Below are positions 7,951 through 17,326 of a DNA stretch of 53,759 nucleotides, in pieces; within the stretch, counting starts at the first letter, position 1; the number at the start of each line of letters is the position of its first letter. Location of the stretch: NCBI RefSeq assembly GCF_015207105.1, contig NZ_JADEXO010000030.1, positions 1-53,759 on the forward strand, in the 5' to 3' direction. The stretch is from a cf. Phormidesmis sp. LEGE 11477 (GTDB lineage: Bacteria > Cyanobacteriota > Cyanobacteriia > Phormidesmidales > Phormidesmidaceae). The notes under the pieces were generated by a model. The model worked only from the letters and a program-made list of their open reading frames with translations. It ran no database searches and was not told the DNA's origin. The translations under genes were made by a program, and so were the position numbers.

Positions 7951-10446
7951 CTAGTTGCTTTGTAGTAAAAGCCAGAGTCCTAATCCGATAGTGATAGCGG
8001 CAAGAAGGAGCGAATAGATTGGGTGGCCTGCCTGAAGCACTCTGCTGTTTTCCGGTCGAATTTGGTGAATATCAATCCAGGGGTGAACGCCTCGGCGAAA
8101 CCAGCCTGTAATCTGCACCGATTCACCTTGCATCTTTCGAGGTGTTTTCGACCTATTCAGCAGGTTTCCTAAAGGGCCAAGTGTAGAAAAGAAATGTAGC
8201 CTAATGAGGCCGAAAGACGTTTGCAAGCAAAGATCTTGGCCAAGCCAGTTGGCGATACCTGGCCTGCCTAACAAAGTGCCTGTCAGCTTGACTGGCAGAC
8301 TATCTACTGGCAGGAGTTCAGGGTGAGCGATCCATCCGGGCACTAAATGATCGCAGAACGAACGACTAGACGATAGGGAAGAGATCTGCATAGAAGGCGG
8401 CAGGTCCGGGAAGAAGCGATTAATTCGTAAGAGAATGCCTACCCCGGTGCCTAATAATAGACAGCATTGAAAAAGTCCAATGTCTCTGTGCATCCAGTCA
8501 AATACAGGCCACTCGGTCGCGGCGGCGATCGCGCCCAATACCCACAGCGCCAATCCAATGCTTAGCCCTAACGTCAGCCCAAAGTATGGCGTTCCCTGAT
8601 TGAACAGATGTTTCCACTCTGGCCTGGATAGTCCGCTCTGTCGACGAGGTAGAGGATCGAACAAAATTTCTGATGGTAGTTGCCAATGTTTGGCATAGGC
8701 TGTGAGCAGACGCAGACGATCGCCCAGCGGTGGATGTGAGTCTAAGCAGCCCATCCAGTTTCGTAGCGGGTTTTTGCTATCCCAAGCAAACAAATCAGCC
8801 AGGGAAAGACGTCCGTACAGTTTTTGTCTAGACAAGTCGGCAGAAACGGGCATGAGTAAAGACAGCCTTTCGATCCAACTAGGCGTATAGCCCTGTTGCT
8901 CTATGCTGGCAGCTAGGCCAAAGGAGAGTTTGGTCAGCCCTCGAATGAGACCATTGGGATCGCCTGTCATCTCAGTTGCGATGCGATCGCCATAATAAGT
9001 TCGCACCCTAGCTACCCACAGCCCCGGCAATCGCACCAGCCAAAAAAGCGCATAGCTGAGGCTAGCGATTGTTCCTACGGCCCATTTCAGCGGCAAGTTC
9101 TGCTTATTTCCCCATAGTGCTAGCTGCCAGTAGATCTGATGAAGTAGCTGAAGCAATAGGCTATGAGCGCTGAGCAACAGCCAATGCCAGCTTTTCCAGT
9201 GGGACAGCTCATAAGCTAGTACATCAGCGAGTTCATCGGCCTGTAGCGTAGACAGCAATCCATCTGAAATGACTAATCTGGCATTGCGAGGCAGCCACCC
9301 ATAGGAGAAAACTAGCGGGATATCTGTTGACAGCTTCCACAGGCGAGGCAGTTTCCACTGGCGCTGGCGGCAGTATTGACTTATCAAGCTAGCCGCTTCG
9401 GCCGAATGCATGCGTAGCTGGCTAATTGATAGCTTTTGGCGATTCGCGGCAAAACGCAGATAGAGATCCCACAGCCAGGGAGAGGCGATCACAACTGCCA
9501 GTAGCGCCATTAGCAGCGGCCAAGTGACCTCTTCTAGATAAGTGGGTAGTGACCGTACATAGAACGGCGTGATGTCGTCTAAAAAAAACAGATAGCCGTT
9601 GAAGATTGCCACAGTCTGGTGGATGAGAAAGCGCAAGAGAAAATAGAGCGCGATCGCACTACCAAACTGAGCTATGCGTAGCTGCGATCGCTTAATTCGT
9701 CCCAAAGAGCGCCCTTTATCAAGTCGACCGGCGTAAGTCCAGAGACAGCCCTCCCCTACAGAATTTGGCTCGGCCTCATCACTTTCTGCTGGCGTGACTT
9801 CGTTGTTGAGGTAGGCATAATGAAACATTGAGACCTGCGGCTCAGAAGTTTCATCGACAGGCAATAGAGTATCGACCACTGGAGAATCAGCCGCTGAAGT
9901 ATCAACGGATTTCGCCGATACTTCGAGCGGGCCAGACGACATATCTACAGACGACATATCTACAGATTCAAACCGACCAGTCCCGGTCTTTGCCAATGTC
10001 TCCGCCGATATAGGCGTCGAGCTAGCAGTTTGCGAATCAGCAGTAATCGGCTGAAATCCGCTTTTATCACCGCCATCAGAAACGGCCCCGGTAGAAACAT
10101 CGCTAGGCACAACGGCATCTGAGACAACCACTCGATTGGCCATTTGACTGTTCATTTGGCCGTTCATTTGGCGGTCGATATCAGTCAACGTCGACCTTGC
10201 CCACCGCTGTGCTGCGGGCATTGGTGCCTTCTGCAAAATCTTTTGGCATAGCGCTTTGGCCTCGGCCCACCGCCTTTGAGCAATGTAAATCTGCACTACG
10301 CCCATGCTTGCCTTCAGCTGATATGTGCGATTTTCCCCTTTTGTCAAGCGAGCAAATACAGCGGCGGCCTGGTCGTAATCACCTTTCTGATAAGCAGCGA
10401 TACCCGCTTTGAACGCCTTTTCTAGATCGATTGCAGAAGATGTCAT
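7951..10446 (-). CDS. TPR plus M48-like membrane protein, metal site degenerate
   Basis: 831 residues. Order of parts: TPR-like helices (about 10-100); a low-complexity Ser/Asp-rich linker with in-frame repeats (about 110-230); two membrane segments (about 260-330); an M48 peptidase-like domain (about 340-530); further membrane segments; an OB-like beta-rich domain; and a final C-terminal membrane helix. M48 enzymes are zinc proteases with HExxH. Here the motif reads YELSH at about 412-416, so the first histidine is tyrosine, and the region that should carry the third ligand reads RTYYGD (about 483) with no glutamate. It is therefore probably not an active zinc protease (inference). It is followed 266 bases later by a terminator. 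The Tyr codon is TAT, one base from His. Confidence 0.8.
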   Translation of the reverse strand: MTSSAIDLEKAFKAGIAAYQKGDYDQAAAVFARLTKGENRTYQLKASMGVVQIYIAQRRWAEAKALCQKILQKAPMPAAQRWARSTLTDIDRQMNGQMNSQMANRVVVSDAVVPSDVSTGAVSDGGDKSGFQPITADSQTASSTPISAETLAKTGTGRFESVDMSSVDMSSGPLEVSAKSVDTSAADSPVVDTLLPVDETSEPQVSMFHYAYLNNEVTPAESDEAEPNSVGEGCLWTYAGRLDKGRSLGRIKRSQLRIAQFGSAIALYFLLRFLIHQTVAIFNGYLFFLDDITPFYVRSLPTYLEEVTWPLLMALLAVVIASPWLWDLYLRFAANRQKLSISQLRMHSAEAASLISQYCRQRQWKLPRLWKLSTDIPLVFSYGWLPRNARLVISDGLLSTLQADELADVLAYELSHWKSWHWLLLSAHSLLLQLLHQIYWQLALWGNKQNLPLKWAVGTIASLSYALFWLVRLPGLWVARVRTYYGDRIATEMTGDPNGLIRGLTKLSFGLAASIEQQGYTPSWIERLSLLMPVSADLSRQKLYGRLSLADLFAWDSKNPLRNWMGCLDSHPPLGDRLRLLTAYAKHWQLPSEILFDPLPRRQSGLSRPEWKHLFNQGTPYFGLTLGLSIGLALWVLGAIAAATEWPVFDWMHRDIGLFQCCLLLGTGVGILLRINRFFPDLPPSMQISSLSSSRSFCDHLVPGWIAHPELLPVDSLPVKLTGTLLGRPGIANWLGQDLCLQTSFGLIRLHFFSTLGPLGNLLNRSKTPRKMQGESVQITGWFRRGVHPWIDIHQIRPENSRVLQAGHPIYSLLLAAITIGLGLWLLLQSN

Positions 10447-10587
10447 AAAAGCTGTTGCGGGTAGAAACTTTGAGATCAGGGTACGCAGATTCGCGCAAGA
10501 TATAACTTCTGTGGCATGTCAGACCTCCACCGCCTATTATTAAGAAACGGTTAATAATCGTTCACAATTTTGTTGTTTTAGCCTTTA

Positions 10588-11343
10588 ATGTCCGACGCCT
10601 TACTCTTAGTTCTGCTTTCTTCCGTTAGCTTTGCAGCCTGGTTCACTAGCATGCTGGTGGGCGGTGGTAGTCCCCTAATTCTGATTCCGCTGGTGACTCT
10701 GCTACTAGGTGCGCCCTCAGTTGCCCCGGTGCTGACTATCGGCAGCGTCTTAGGTAATATTCAGCGGAGCATTCTGCTGTGGCGGTACATCGACTGGAAA
10801 TTGACGCTTTGGCAAATGCCGGGTGTGGTGGCCGGATCCCTGATTGGTGCTTACGCTTTTACAAAGGTGCGGGCAGAAGGGCTGCAGTTTTTTATTGCGA
10901 TCGCACTTCTCTATATGGTGGTTCACTCTTTACTTAGCCACCGTATCCAGATGCCTGCCATCAGAATCAGAGCATGGCATTTTCTGCCTTTGGGCTTTCT
11001 CAACGCAGTTGTCTCCGGCCTAGTCGGCAGCACTGGGCCGCTACTAAACCCTGCCTATCTCAGCTACGGCCTGGAAAAAGAGCGCATGATTGCTACCCGC
11101 GCAGCCGGATTCACCCTCACACACCTGATCAAAATTGTCGCCTATGCACTCTTGGGCGTCTTTTCACCTGCGCTGCTCGGCTATGGCTTAGTAGTCGGCT
11201 GTGCAGCCCTACCGGCTAATTGGCTAGGTCGAAAAGTTTTAGAAAAGATGAGCCCAGAACAATTTCAAGTCGCTGCGGTCAGCTTCGTTGGATTAAGCGG
11301 CGTATGGATGCTTTGGCAACAGCGGACCTTCTTTATCCACTAG
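10588..11343 (+). CDS. TauE/SafE-family sulfite/organosulfonate exporter-like permease
   Basis: 251 residues with about eight hydrophobic segments and two related halves, each containing a glycine/proline-rich stretch (WFTSMLVGGGSPLILIPL near residue 16; NAVVSGLVGSTGPLLNPAYL near 145), the TauE/SafE (formerly DUF81) pattern. Members export sulfite, sulfoacetate or other anions, but most substrates are unknown. Inner-membrane location. It starts with ATG at 10588 and is divergent from the M48-like gene. No sulfur-metabolism neighbour is present to refine the substrate. Confidence 0.85.
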   Translation: MSDALLLVLLSSVSFAAWFTSMLVGGGSPLILIPLVTLLLGAPSVAPVLTIGSVLGNIQRSILLWRYIDWKLTLWQMPGVVAGSLIGAYAFTKVRAEGLQFFIAIALLYMVVHSLLSHRIQMPAIRIRAWHFLPLGFLNAVVSGLVGSTGPLLNPAYLSYGLEKERMIATRAAGFTLTHLIKIVAYALLGVFSPALLGYGLVVGCAALPANWLGRKVLEKMSPEQFQVAAVSFVGLSGVWMLWQQRTFFIH

Positions 11344-11364
11344 CGCTTACCTATTAGCGCTTGG

Positions 11365-11381
11365 CGACTTCGTTGAAGTCG
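11365..11381. terminator. Weak hairpin between convergent genes
   Basis: CGACTTC (11365-11371) and GAAGTCG (11375-11381) form a 7-bp stem with a 3-base loop between the permease and the SbcD-like gene. There is no T-run on either side, so function as a terminator is uncertain. Confidence 0.3.
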
Positions 11382-11391
11382 GCCTTAAATG

Positions 11392-12657
11392 CTAACTATC
11401 TGGGGCCAAAATATTTTCAACCAGTGCATACAGATTTTCCTCGCTTTCACCATCCATCTGTCGCGTTTTTAGATCAGTTAAGCCGTGAGCTAAGATCTCA
11501 GCTTGCTTCTTATAGCGACTATTTGCAGAGAGTAAATCAACAAACACCTCTTGCTCTACCTCTAAACGGCTAGCTTCTTCTGAGATATGAGAGATATAGC
11601 CGTCTTCTTCTACGTCATAGCGCAGCAAGAATATCAGAGCGTTGCAGAGTTCTTGAAGCTGCTTTTGTAGCTGACGGGTATCTAGCTCAAGTCGATCGAA
11701 GCCAACGGTGCCGGTAATGCGTAGCTCTACAATTGGCTTCTGGTCAGGGATGATTTTTTTCGATTTGATGGCTTTTTGGATGAGGGCGATCGCGCCTGCT
11801 TCTACCGATTCAATCGCATCTTGACTTCTCAGCTTCTGCTGCAATCGCACAATTGGCCGCTGCCGATAGTCCGTCTTCAGCTCTGCCTTAATCTTGCCTT
11901 TCTGGTCAATCTCAACTAGATAGGCACCCCGCTCGAACTGGCTTTCTTCGACATTATTTGCCTCAATCGAGCCTGGGTTGAAAATCCAATCATCTTCTGA
12001 ATAGTTCTTATGAATATGGCCTAGCGCCAGGTAATTTACCCCTGCCTTTTTTAACGGCAGCACTTCGCTATAGCGCAAAGCTCCTGAATACCGAGCAATC
12101 TGTCCTTCTAACCCGTGATGAAACAGCAGGATAGAGGGCCCCTTTGCCTTTGGCAATTCACCCATTGCTGCTGCAATCTGCTCAATCGCTCTTGGCGCTG
12201 CTGCCCCATACCAGCTAGAGCCCAGTACCCGAACGCCGCAGTCTAAATCGATATATCCGCCCCGCTGTCGCGCTTCGTCCCAAGGTGAATAAAATGGCTC
12301 ACCCGAATTCACATCCCCTGGCTCCAATAGCTTGAGTAGTCCCCAGTCGGATAGATAGCGCAGCCAGCTCGATTTGGTGCCGTAGGGTGCATTGTCATGG
12401 TTGCCCTCGATTGCTAGCACCGGAATATTTGCCGCCTGTAAAAGTTGTAGACAAACCTGAGCGTGATTTAGGATGGCGGGCTTGATATTTCGATGCTCGA
12501 ATAGATCGCCGCCGATGATGACAAAATCTACCTGCTGGGCGATCGCATATTTCTCTAGAACATCCTTGAGCGCATAGAAAAAATCCAGCGTCCGCGCCTT
12601 ACTGTCGTAGCGATCAAAGCCTAAATGGATATCGGAAATATGCAGAAATTTCGCCAT
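11392..12657 (-). CDS. SbcD/YhaO-like DNA repair exonuclease (metallophosphoesterase)
   Basis: 421 residues. The N-terminal calcineurin-like phosphoesterase has all metal motifs in order: DIHLG at about 9-13, GGDLFEH at 49-55, GNHDN at 85-89, FHHG and GHIH. These belong to Mre11/SbcD-type nucleases acting on DNA ends with an SMC-like ATPase partner. No sbcC-like ATPase is adjacent, so a partner must be elsewhere or the protein acts alone. The C-terminal half is helical and contains acid- and glutamine-rich segments, which fits the YhaO type. Convergent with the permease; divergent from higBA. Confidence 0.85.
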   Translation of the reverse strand: MAKFLHISDIHLGFDRYDSKARTLDFFYALKDVLEKYAIAQQVDFVIIGGDLFEHRNIKPAILNHAQVCLQLLQAANIPVLAIEGNHDNAPYGTKSSWLRYLSDWGLLKLLEPGDVNSGEPFYSPWDEARQRGGYIDLDCGVRVLGSSWYGAAAPRAIEQIAAAMGELPKAKGPSILLFHHGLEGQIARYSGALRYSEVLPLKKAGVNYLALGHIHKNYSEDDWIFNPGSIEANNVEESQFERGAYLVEIDQKGKIKAELKTDYRQRPIVRLQQKLRSQDAIESVEAGAIALIQKAIKSKKIIPDQKPIVELRITGTVGFDRLELDTRQLQKQLQELCNALIFLLRYDVEEDGYISHISEEASRLEVEQEVFVDLLSANSRYKKQAEILAHGLTDLKTRQMDGESEENLYALVENILAPDS

Positions 12658-12757
12658 GCCTAAAAGATGAAACGCTTTGATTCAGAGCATTTATTGTAGA
12701 ACGATTTGTAGAACGGTTGAACTGTATGGCGAAGGCATGAGGAAAGCACTAATCCGT

Positions 12758-12778
12758 CTGATGCTTGGCGCGCATCAG
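12758..12778 (+). promoter_or_regulatory. Inverted repeat upstream of higB, candidate HigA operator
   Basis: Perfect 7-bp arms CTGATGC (12758-12764) and GCATCAG (12772-12778) with a 7-base spacer, ending 14 bases before the higB ATG and abutting the TACACT at 12781-12786, a possible -10. HigA-type antitoxins repress their own operon by binding such palindromes. Assignment is by position only. Confidence 0.5.
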
Positions 12779-12792
12779 GCTACACTATAGGC

Positions 12793-13071
12793 ATGATTAG
12801 GTCGATCAAGCACAAGGGCTTGCGGAAGTTTTTTGAGACGGGAAATACCGCTGGCATACAAGCGAAGCATGCTGAGATTTTAGAAGACAAACTTACGGCG
12901 CTAGATACAGCCGAGTCTATCGATGACATGAACATCCCTGGCTACCGTTTGCATTCTCTAAAAGGCAAACTCAAAGGTCGATGGTCAATCAGAGTGAGCG
13001 GTAACTGGCGGTTGACTTTCGAGTTTAGAGACAAAGATGTCTATGTTTTGGACTATGAGGACTATCACTGA
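12793..13071 (+). CDS. higB: HigB-family toxin (RelE-like mRNA interferase)
   Basis: 92 residues, the usual length. The sequence pattern IKHKGLRKFFETGNTAGI at the N-terminus, LHSLKGKLKGRWSIRVSGNWRLTFEF in the centre and VLDYEDYH at the end is typical of the HigB/'plasmid maintenance killer' branch of RelE toxins, which cut mRNA on the ribosome. It starts with ATG at 12793 and no clear ribosome site, only AGG close by. The toxin precedes the antitoxin, the normal higBA order, and its stop overlaps the antitoxin start by one base (TGATG). Confidence 0.93.
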   Translation: MIRSIKHKGLRKFFETGNTAGIQAKHAEILEDKLTALDTAESIDDMNIPGYRLHSLKGKLKGRWSIRVSGNWRLTFEFRDKDVYVLDYEDYH

Positions 13072-13382
13072 TGAGACAATATAATCCCCCTCACCCCGGA
13101 AAATTTATTCGGCGGACTTATATAGAACCATTCGAGGTTAGTGCTAGACAGATAGCTGGCTTCCTTAAGGTATCTCCTTCGACTTTTTCTAGGCTGATCG
13201 CCGAGCAAAATAGAGTGACGCCAGATATGGCAATTCGTCTATCAAAGGTATTGGGACGCTCGCCTCAAAGCTGGCTGCAGATGCAGATGAATCATGACCT
13301 TTGGCAAGCTGAGCAAAAACAGCCACATGAGCATTTGCAACAATTGGAACTCGCGCGAGGCGAAAAGTCTGCTGAAGTCTAG
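13071..13382 (+). CDS. higA: HigA-family antitoxin (XRE helix-turn-helix)
   Basis: 103 residues. The opening YNPPHPGKFIRRTYIEPFEVSARQIAGFLKVSPSTFSRL is the HigA/VapI signature, with the helix-turn-helix at about 25-65. It binds and neutralises HigB and, with it, represses the operon. Start ATG shares its A with the higB stop, so the two are translationally coupled. A candidate operator lies upstream of higB. The gene is followed directly by convergent prfA. Confidence 0.93.
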   Translation: MRQYNPPHPGKFIRRTYIEPFEVSARQIAGFLKVSPSTFSRLIAEQNRVTPDMAIRLSKVLGRSPQSWLQMQMNHDLWQAEQKQPHEHLQQLELARGEKSAEV

Positions 13383-13404
13383 CCTAATTCACAAAACAAT
13401 TTCA

Positions 13405-14508
13405 CTACACTGCTTCGGTTGTAGAAGCCGCTAACTCTTCTAAGCGCTCTTGCTGATCTTGGGAAATGCAGGTTTGAACGACAGTCTCGATATCGCCTTC
13501 TAAAACGGCAGGTAGCGAAAAGTTCTGATTGAGCCGATGATCGGTGACTCGGTTGTCTTTGTAGTTGTAGGTGCGAATTTTTTCAGAGCGAGAGCCGGAG
13601 CCGACTTGAGATTTTCGCATGGAGCTGATTTCGTCTTTTTGCTCTTGTAGCTTCATCTCATACAGTTTGGCGCGCAAGATCTGCATGGCCCGCTCTCGGT
13701 TTTGCAGCTGCGATCGCTCTTCCGTACAAAACACCCGAATCCCGGTTGGCTTATGAATAAGGTCAACCGCTGTCTCGACCTTATTCACGTTCTGGCCCCC
13801 GGCACCACCAGAGCGGGCTGTTGTCATCACAATCTCTTTCGGATCGATATGAATTTCAACATCGTCCACTTCTGGCATCACTGCCACCGTCGCCGTAGAC
13901 GTATGCACCCGTCCGCCAGACTCTGTTAGCGGCACTCGCTGCACCCGGTGCACGCCCGATTCAAACTTCAGCTTGCTATAGACCTGATTGCCTTGAATCT
14001 CTACGATGGCCTCTTTCACACCACCCATATCGGCCCGTGATTCGCTGAGCAAATTCGCCTTCCAGCCCTGGCCTTCAGCGTATCGGCTGTACAAACGCAG
14101 TAAATCTCCTGCCCAGATACCAGCTTCATCACCGCCCGTCCCCGCCCGAATCTCTAACATTATGTTCTTGTCGTCGTTAGGATCTTGGGGCAGCAACAAG
14201 ATCTTCAGTCGCTTTTCCAAAGCTGCCAAAGACTCCTCTAGTTCAGTGACTTCCATAGCCGCCATCTCTTTCATCTCAGAGTCGCTAGCGGCTTCTTTAT
14301 AAACTTCTCTAGCACCTGCGAGTTCTTCATCAGTCTCTTGCCACTGATGGTATGTTTGTACAGTTTCTTCTAGCGAGGCCCGCATCTTGGCAATCTTTTG
14401 AAACTCATCCGGGTCTTTAGCCACATCTGGGTCGGCCATTCGTCGGGTGAGTTCGCCAAAAGTCTGCTCTACCGACTCTAATTTTTGTAATAGATAAGAT
14501 TCAGCCAT
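13405..14508 (-). CDS. prfA: Peptide chain release factor 1
   Basis: Cytosolic class-I release factor recognising UAA and UAG. 367 residues, typical length. The catalytic GGQ tripeptide lies in [13 protein letters not shown] near residue 235, and the [12 protein letters not shown] stretch near 300 follows the family. It is the last gene of the alpha-operon half here (rpmJ to prfA), 160 bases after rpmE; the same rpmE-prfA end is seen in other cyanobacteria. Confidence 0.97.
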   Translation of the reverse strand: MAESYLLQKLESVEQTFGELTRRMADPDVAKDPDEFQKIAKMRASLEETVQTYHQWQETDEELAGAREVYKEAASDSEMKEMAAMEVTELEESLAALEKRLKILLLPQDPNDDKNIMLEIRAGTGGDEAGIWAGDLLRLYSRYAEGQGWKANLLSESRADMGGVKEAIVEIQGNQVYSKLKFESGVHRVQRVPLTESGGRVHTSTATVAVMPEVDDVEIHIDPKEIVMTTARSGGAGGQNVNKVETAVDLIHKPTGIRVFCTEERSQLQNRERAMQILRAKLYEMKLQEQKDEISSMRKSQVGSGSRSEKIRTYNYKDNRVTDHRLNQNFSLPAVLEGDIETVVQTCISQDQQERLEELAASTTEAV

Positions 14509-14668
14509 AGCAGTTAAGTCGAAAGACGGAGTAAATTCGCAGATGATTCTAGGGTAGATCTAGCAGAAATAAAGCGGCAAAGATTAAGTTGCAAAAAAAT
14601 ATCCGAGCAACCTAACCTCAGACCATAGCTGAGATGCGATCACTCGGAAATATCAAAGTTTGAGGGCG

Positions 14669-14917
14669 CTAAGCTTCAGCGTCACCTTCAGCTTCTGTGG
14701 TCTCGGATTCGCTAGACATGCCGTACTTACGCAAGAATCGCTCAACCCGACCTTCAGTATCGATAATCTTTTGAGTGCCAGTATAGAAAGGATGGTTACC
14801 AGACCATACATCTATGTTCAACTGGGGTTTAGTAGACCCTACAGTCATGACTTCTTTGCCGTTGCAAAACACTTTTGCTTCGGGGTACCACTCGGGATGG
14901 ATATCAGCTTTTGGCAT
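14669..14917 (-). CDS. rpmE: 50S ribosomal protein L31
   Basis: 82 residues. HPEWYPEAKVFCNGKEVMTVGSTKP and the WSGNHPFYTGTQK core identify L31. Only one cysteine (residue 18) remains where zinc-binding L31 has four, so this is the zinc-free type. An acidic tail (SESETTEAEGDAEA) extends it beyond the usual length. It bridges the two subunits at the central protuberance. Lies between rpsI and prfA. Confidence 0.95.
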   Translation of the reverse strand: MPKADIHPEWYPEAKVFCNGKEVMTVGSTKPQLNIDVWSGNHPFYTGTQKIIDTEGRVERFLRKYGMSSESETTEAEGDAEA

Positions 14918-15051
14918 GGTTCTAGAGGAATGTAGTTAAGCAATTGGGCTTCGACTCCGCTCAGCCCACAGATTAGTAAGAGAATTGACCGGGAAGAAAG
15001 TCCCTGAAAGCTGCTGTATACAGCCAGTAGGGTGACTGAGCGTAGCCGAAG

Positions 15052-15459
15052 TCAACGCTTAGAGAACTGGCCCGCTTTGCGAGCTTTCTTGAGACCGTAC
15101 TTCTTCCGTTCCTTCTGACGAGGGTCACGGGTCAGATAGCCTTCAGTCTTCAAAGGCATCCGATTATCCGGGTCTAACACACACAGCGCCCTGGCAACAC
15201 CTAGCTTGATAGAATCTGCCTGACCTGTTAGCCCACCCCCGCGTACGTTGACGAGAATGTCGTATTCTCCTTCTAGACCTAGCGTCTCTAAAGGTGCTTT
15301 TGCAGCCGTAAGGTAAGCAGGATTTGCCTGCAAATAGTCTTCGCCAGTTTTTTTGTTGATAGTTAGGGTGCCGTTACCAGGAACCAGGCGAACCCTTGCC
15401 ACTGAGGACTTGCGGCGGCCAGTGCCCCAGTATACAGCGCGATCAGATTGGTCTGGCAT
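15052..15459 (-). CDS. rpsI: 30S ribosomal protein S9
   Basis: 135 residues ending in [17 protein letters not shown], the conserved C-terminal tail whose last residue contacts tRNA in the P site. The [12 protein letters not shown] opening and [19 protein letters not shown] core are standard. It starts three bases after the rplM stop, so S9 and L13 are translated as a coupled pair, as almost everywhere in bacteria. Confidence 0.97.
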   Translation of the reverse strand: MPDQSDRAVYWGTGRRKSSVARVRLVPGNGTLTINKKTGEDYLQANPAYLTAAKAPLETLGLEGEYDILVNVRGGGLTGQADSIKLGVARALCVLDPDNRMPLKTEGYLTRDPRQKERKKYGLKKARKAGQFSKR

Positions 15460-15462
15460 GGG

Positions 15463-15915
15463 TTAGTTAGCTCCAGTAGTGTTGACGGTTAAGGTTTGAG
15501 GGCTCTGAGCAGCGTGGGGATGGTCAGGGCCAGCATAGACTTTCAGTTTGGTAAATAGCTGACGGCCCAGCGCGTTCTTAGGCAGCATGCCTTTGACCGC
15601 TTTTTCGACAATGCGTTCAGGAATACGAGCTTGCAGCTGATTGAAGGTTTCAGTTTTCATTCCACCGGGGCGGCCAGAGTGACGGCGATACAGCTTTTGT
15701 TCGCTCTTTTTGCCAGTCACCACAACTTTGTCCGCGTTCACAACCACGACAAAGTCGCCTGTATCCATATGCGGCGCGTAGTTTGGCTTCTTTTTGCCGC
15801 GCAGCACCTGCGCGATCTCAGTAGCTAGCCGTCCCAAACGCTGATCAGCGGCATCTACCACATACCAATCGCGCTCGATTTCGTTAACAGGAGTAAGGGT
15901 AGTTTTCGTAGCCAT
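15463..15915 (-). CDS. rplM: 50S ribosomal protein L13
   Basis: 150 residues. [33 protein letters not shown] and the central [21 protein letters not shown] are conserved L13 blocks. L13 is an early-assembly protein that binds 23S rRNA domain II. Upstream is truA (56-base gap), downstream rpsI. Confidence 0.97.
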   Translation of the reverse strand: MATKTTLTPVNEIERDWYVVDAADQRLGRLATEIAQVLRGKKKPNYAPHMDTGDFVVVVNADKVVVTGKKSEQKLYRRHSGRPGGMKTETFNQLQARIPERIVEKAVKGMLPKNALGRQLFTKLKVYAGPDHPHAAQSPQTLTVNTTGAN

Positions 15916-15970
15916 AAGTGTACCGTGGGCGTTTTAGATCGTTGTAAGTGAAAAAGTTGTAAATGAAAAA

Positions 15971-16846
15971 TCAAAGGAGAAACTGGAACTGCGGCTGAGT
16001 GTCTACCCAGACTTTGGGCTCAAAGGGAAAAGTCGGGTATCCGACCCGCAAAAGACACAGGCCCTGAGGTGGAGCACTGTATTTTACCAAATCGCGGCGG
16101 CGTTTTTGCCAGATAGCCGCAAATTCTTTTGTAGACAGCCGCTGCTCACCGACTTGAGTAATCAGGCCCATGATTAAACGAACCATGCCGTACAAAAAGC
16201 CCTTTGCCTGCAGCTCGATCTGAACAAAGTCACCTGACCTAGAGCACTGCACATCCTGTAGCTCTACCCAAGAGTGAGTACGATTAGAACCTGTGCGATG
16301 GAACGCGGCCAAGTTATGATAGCCCACCATTGGCTGCAGCGCCGCTAGCATTAGGCTTTGATTCAACGGCTGGCGGTAGTAGTGCCAGACATAGGGCTGT
16401 ACGAACAGGTTAGGATATCTGCTGGTGTAAAAGGTGTATCGGTAGCGTCGCCAGCTAGCAGAAAACTGAGCGTGCCAGTCATTAGCTACCTTCGCAGAGG
16501 CTCTGATGACAATATCGTCACCCAATCGGTCGTTGAGAATAATGGACCATCTCTCTGCCGGAATCACTACAGGGGCAGCGAAATGAGCAACTTGAGCAGC
16601 GGCGTGGACCCCTGCGTCTGTTCTTCCGGCACCGACTAGCGCTGACTTTTTGCCTAGAACAGATGCGATCACGCGCTCTATCTCAGCTTGAATAGTCCGC
16701 TTTGCATTTGCCTGTCGCTGCCATCCATGAAAATGAGTTCCTCTGTATTGAATCACTAAGGCAACTCGCTGAATAGCCCTTTTGTCTGCTGGCAGATTTT
16801 GCAACTGCTGAGCAACTTTGGAATCGCGACTATCAGATGCACCCAT
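15971..16846 (-). CDS. truA: tRNA pseudouridine(38-40) synthase TruA
   Basis: Isomerises uridines 38-40 in the tRNA anticodon stem. The catalytic aspartate lies in VGAGRTDAGVHA (about D77). 291 residues, about 25 longer than E. coli TruA because of an N-terminal extension (MGASDSRDSKVAQQLQNLPADKR). It lies between rplQ and rplM, the usual cyanobacterial position, with a 32-base gap from rplQ. Confidence 0.95.
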   Translation of the reverse strand: MGASDSRDSKVAQQLQNLPADKRAIQRVALVIQYRGTHFHGWQRQANAKRTIQAEIERVIASVLGKKSALVGAGRTDAGVHAAAQVAHFAAPVVIPAERWSIILNDRLGDDIVIRASAKVANDWHAQFSASWRRYRYTFYTSRYPNLFVQPYVWHYYRQPLNQSLMLAALQPMVGYHNLAAFHRTGSNRTHSWVELQDVQCSRSGDFVQIELQAKGFLYGMVRLIMGLITQVGEQRLSTKEFAAIWQKRRRDLVKYSAPPQGLCLLRVGYPTFPFEPKVWVDTQPQFQFLL

Positions 16847-16878
16847 CGCCTTAATTCATCAGAGTCAGCGCTCATCGC

Positions 16879-17229
16879 TTAAGTCAGCTCAATGATCGCC
16901 ATCCGGGCGTTGTCGCCTCGACGGCTGACGGTTCGCACGATGCGAGTATAGCCACCGTTACGATCGGCGTAGCGATCGGGTGCCTGCTCAAATAGGGCAT
17001 GCACGAGCTGCTTGTCATAGATGTAGCCCAGCGCCCGGCGACGCGCTGATAGAGAGCCATCTTTGGCCAAAGTGACCATCCGCTCAGCTTCAGAACGAAC
17101 CGCTTTTGCCCTTACTTCAGTCGTTTTGATGCGGCCATTGCGGATCAGCTCTGTAGTGAGCGATCGCAACAGCGCCTTACGCTGGTCAGCAGCCTTACCC
17201 AGCTTTGCTACACGGCGACCATGTCGCAT
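16879..17229 (-). CDS. rplQ: 50S ribosomal protein L17
   Basis: 116 residues from the ATG at 17229, which gives the universal start [12 protein letters not shown]; a longer frame to 17286 adds 19 non-conserved residues. Conserved [22 protein letters not shown] is present. L17 sits at the peptide-exit side of the large subunit. It follows rpoA after 97 bases. Confidence 0.96.
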   Translation of the reverse strand: MRHGRRVAKLGKAADQRKALLRSLTTELIRNGRIKTTEVRAKAVRSEAERMVTLAKDGSLSARRRALGYIYDKQLVHALFEQAPDRYADRNGGYTRIVRTVSRRGDNARMAIIELT

Positions 17230-17326
17230 TTGTCTTCCTTCCTTTTCTAAACTTGCTAAACGATAAATATGAAAAAAACTGCACACAGCAATGGGGCTCT
17301 ATCCACTAGAACCCCATGAAAGTTGT

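Noticed and set aside
15631-15828. Frames antisense to ribosomal genes
   Set aside because: Shadows of rplM and similar genes; the opposite strand has clear conserved proteins.
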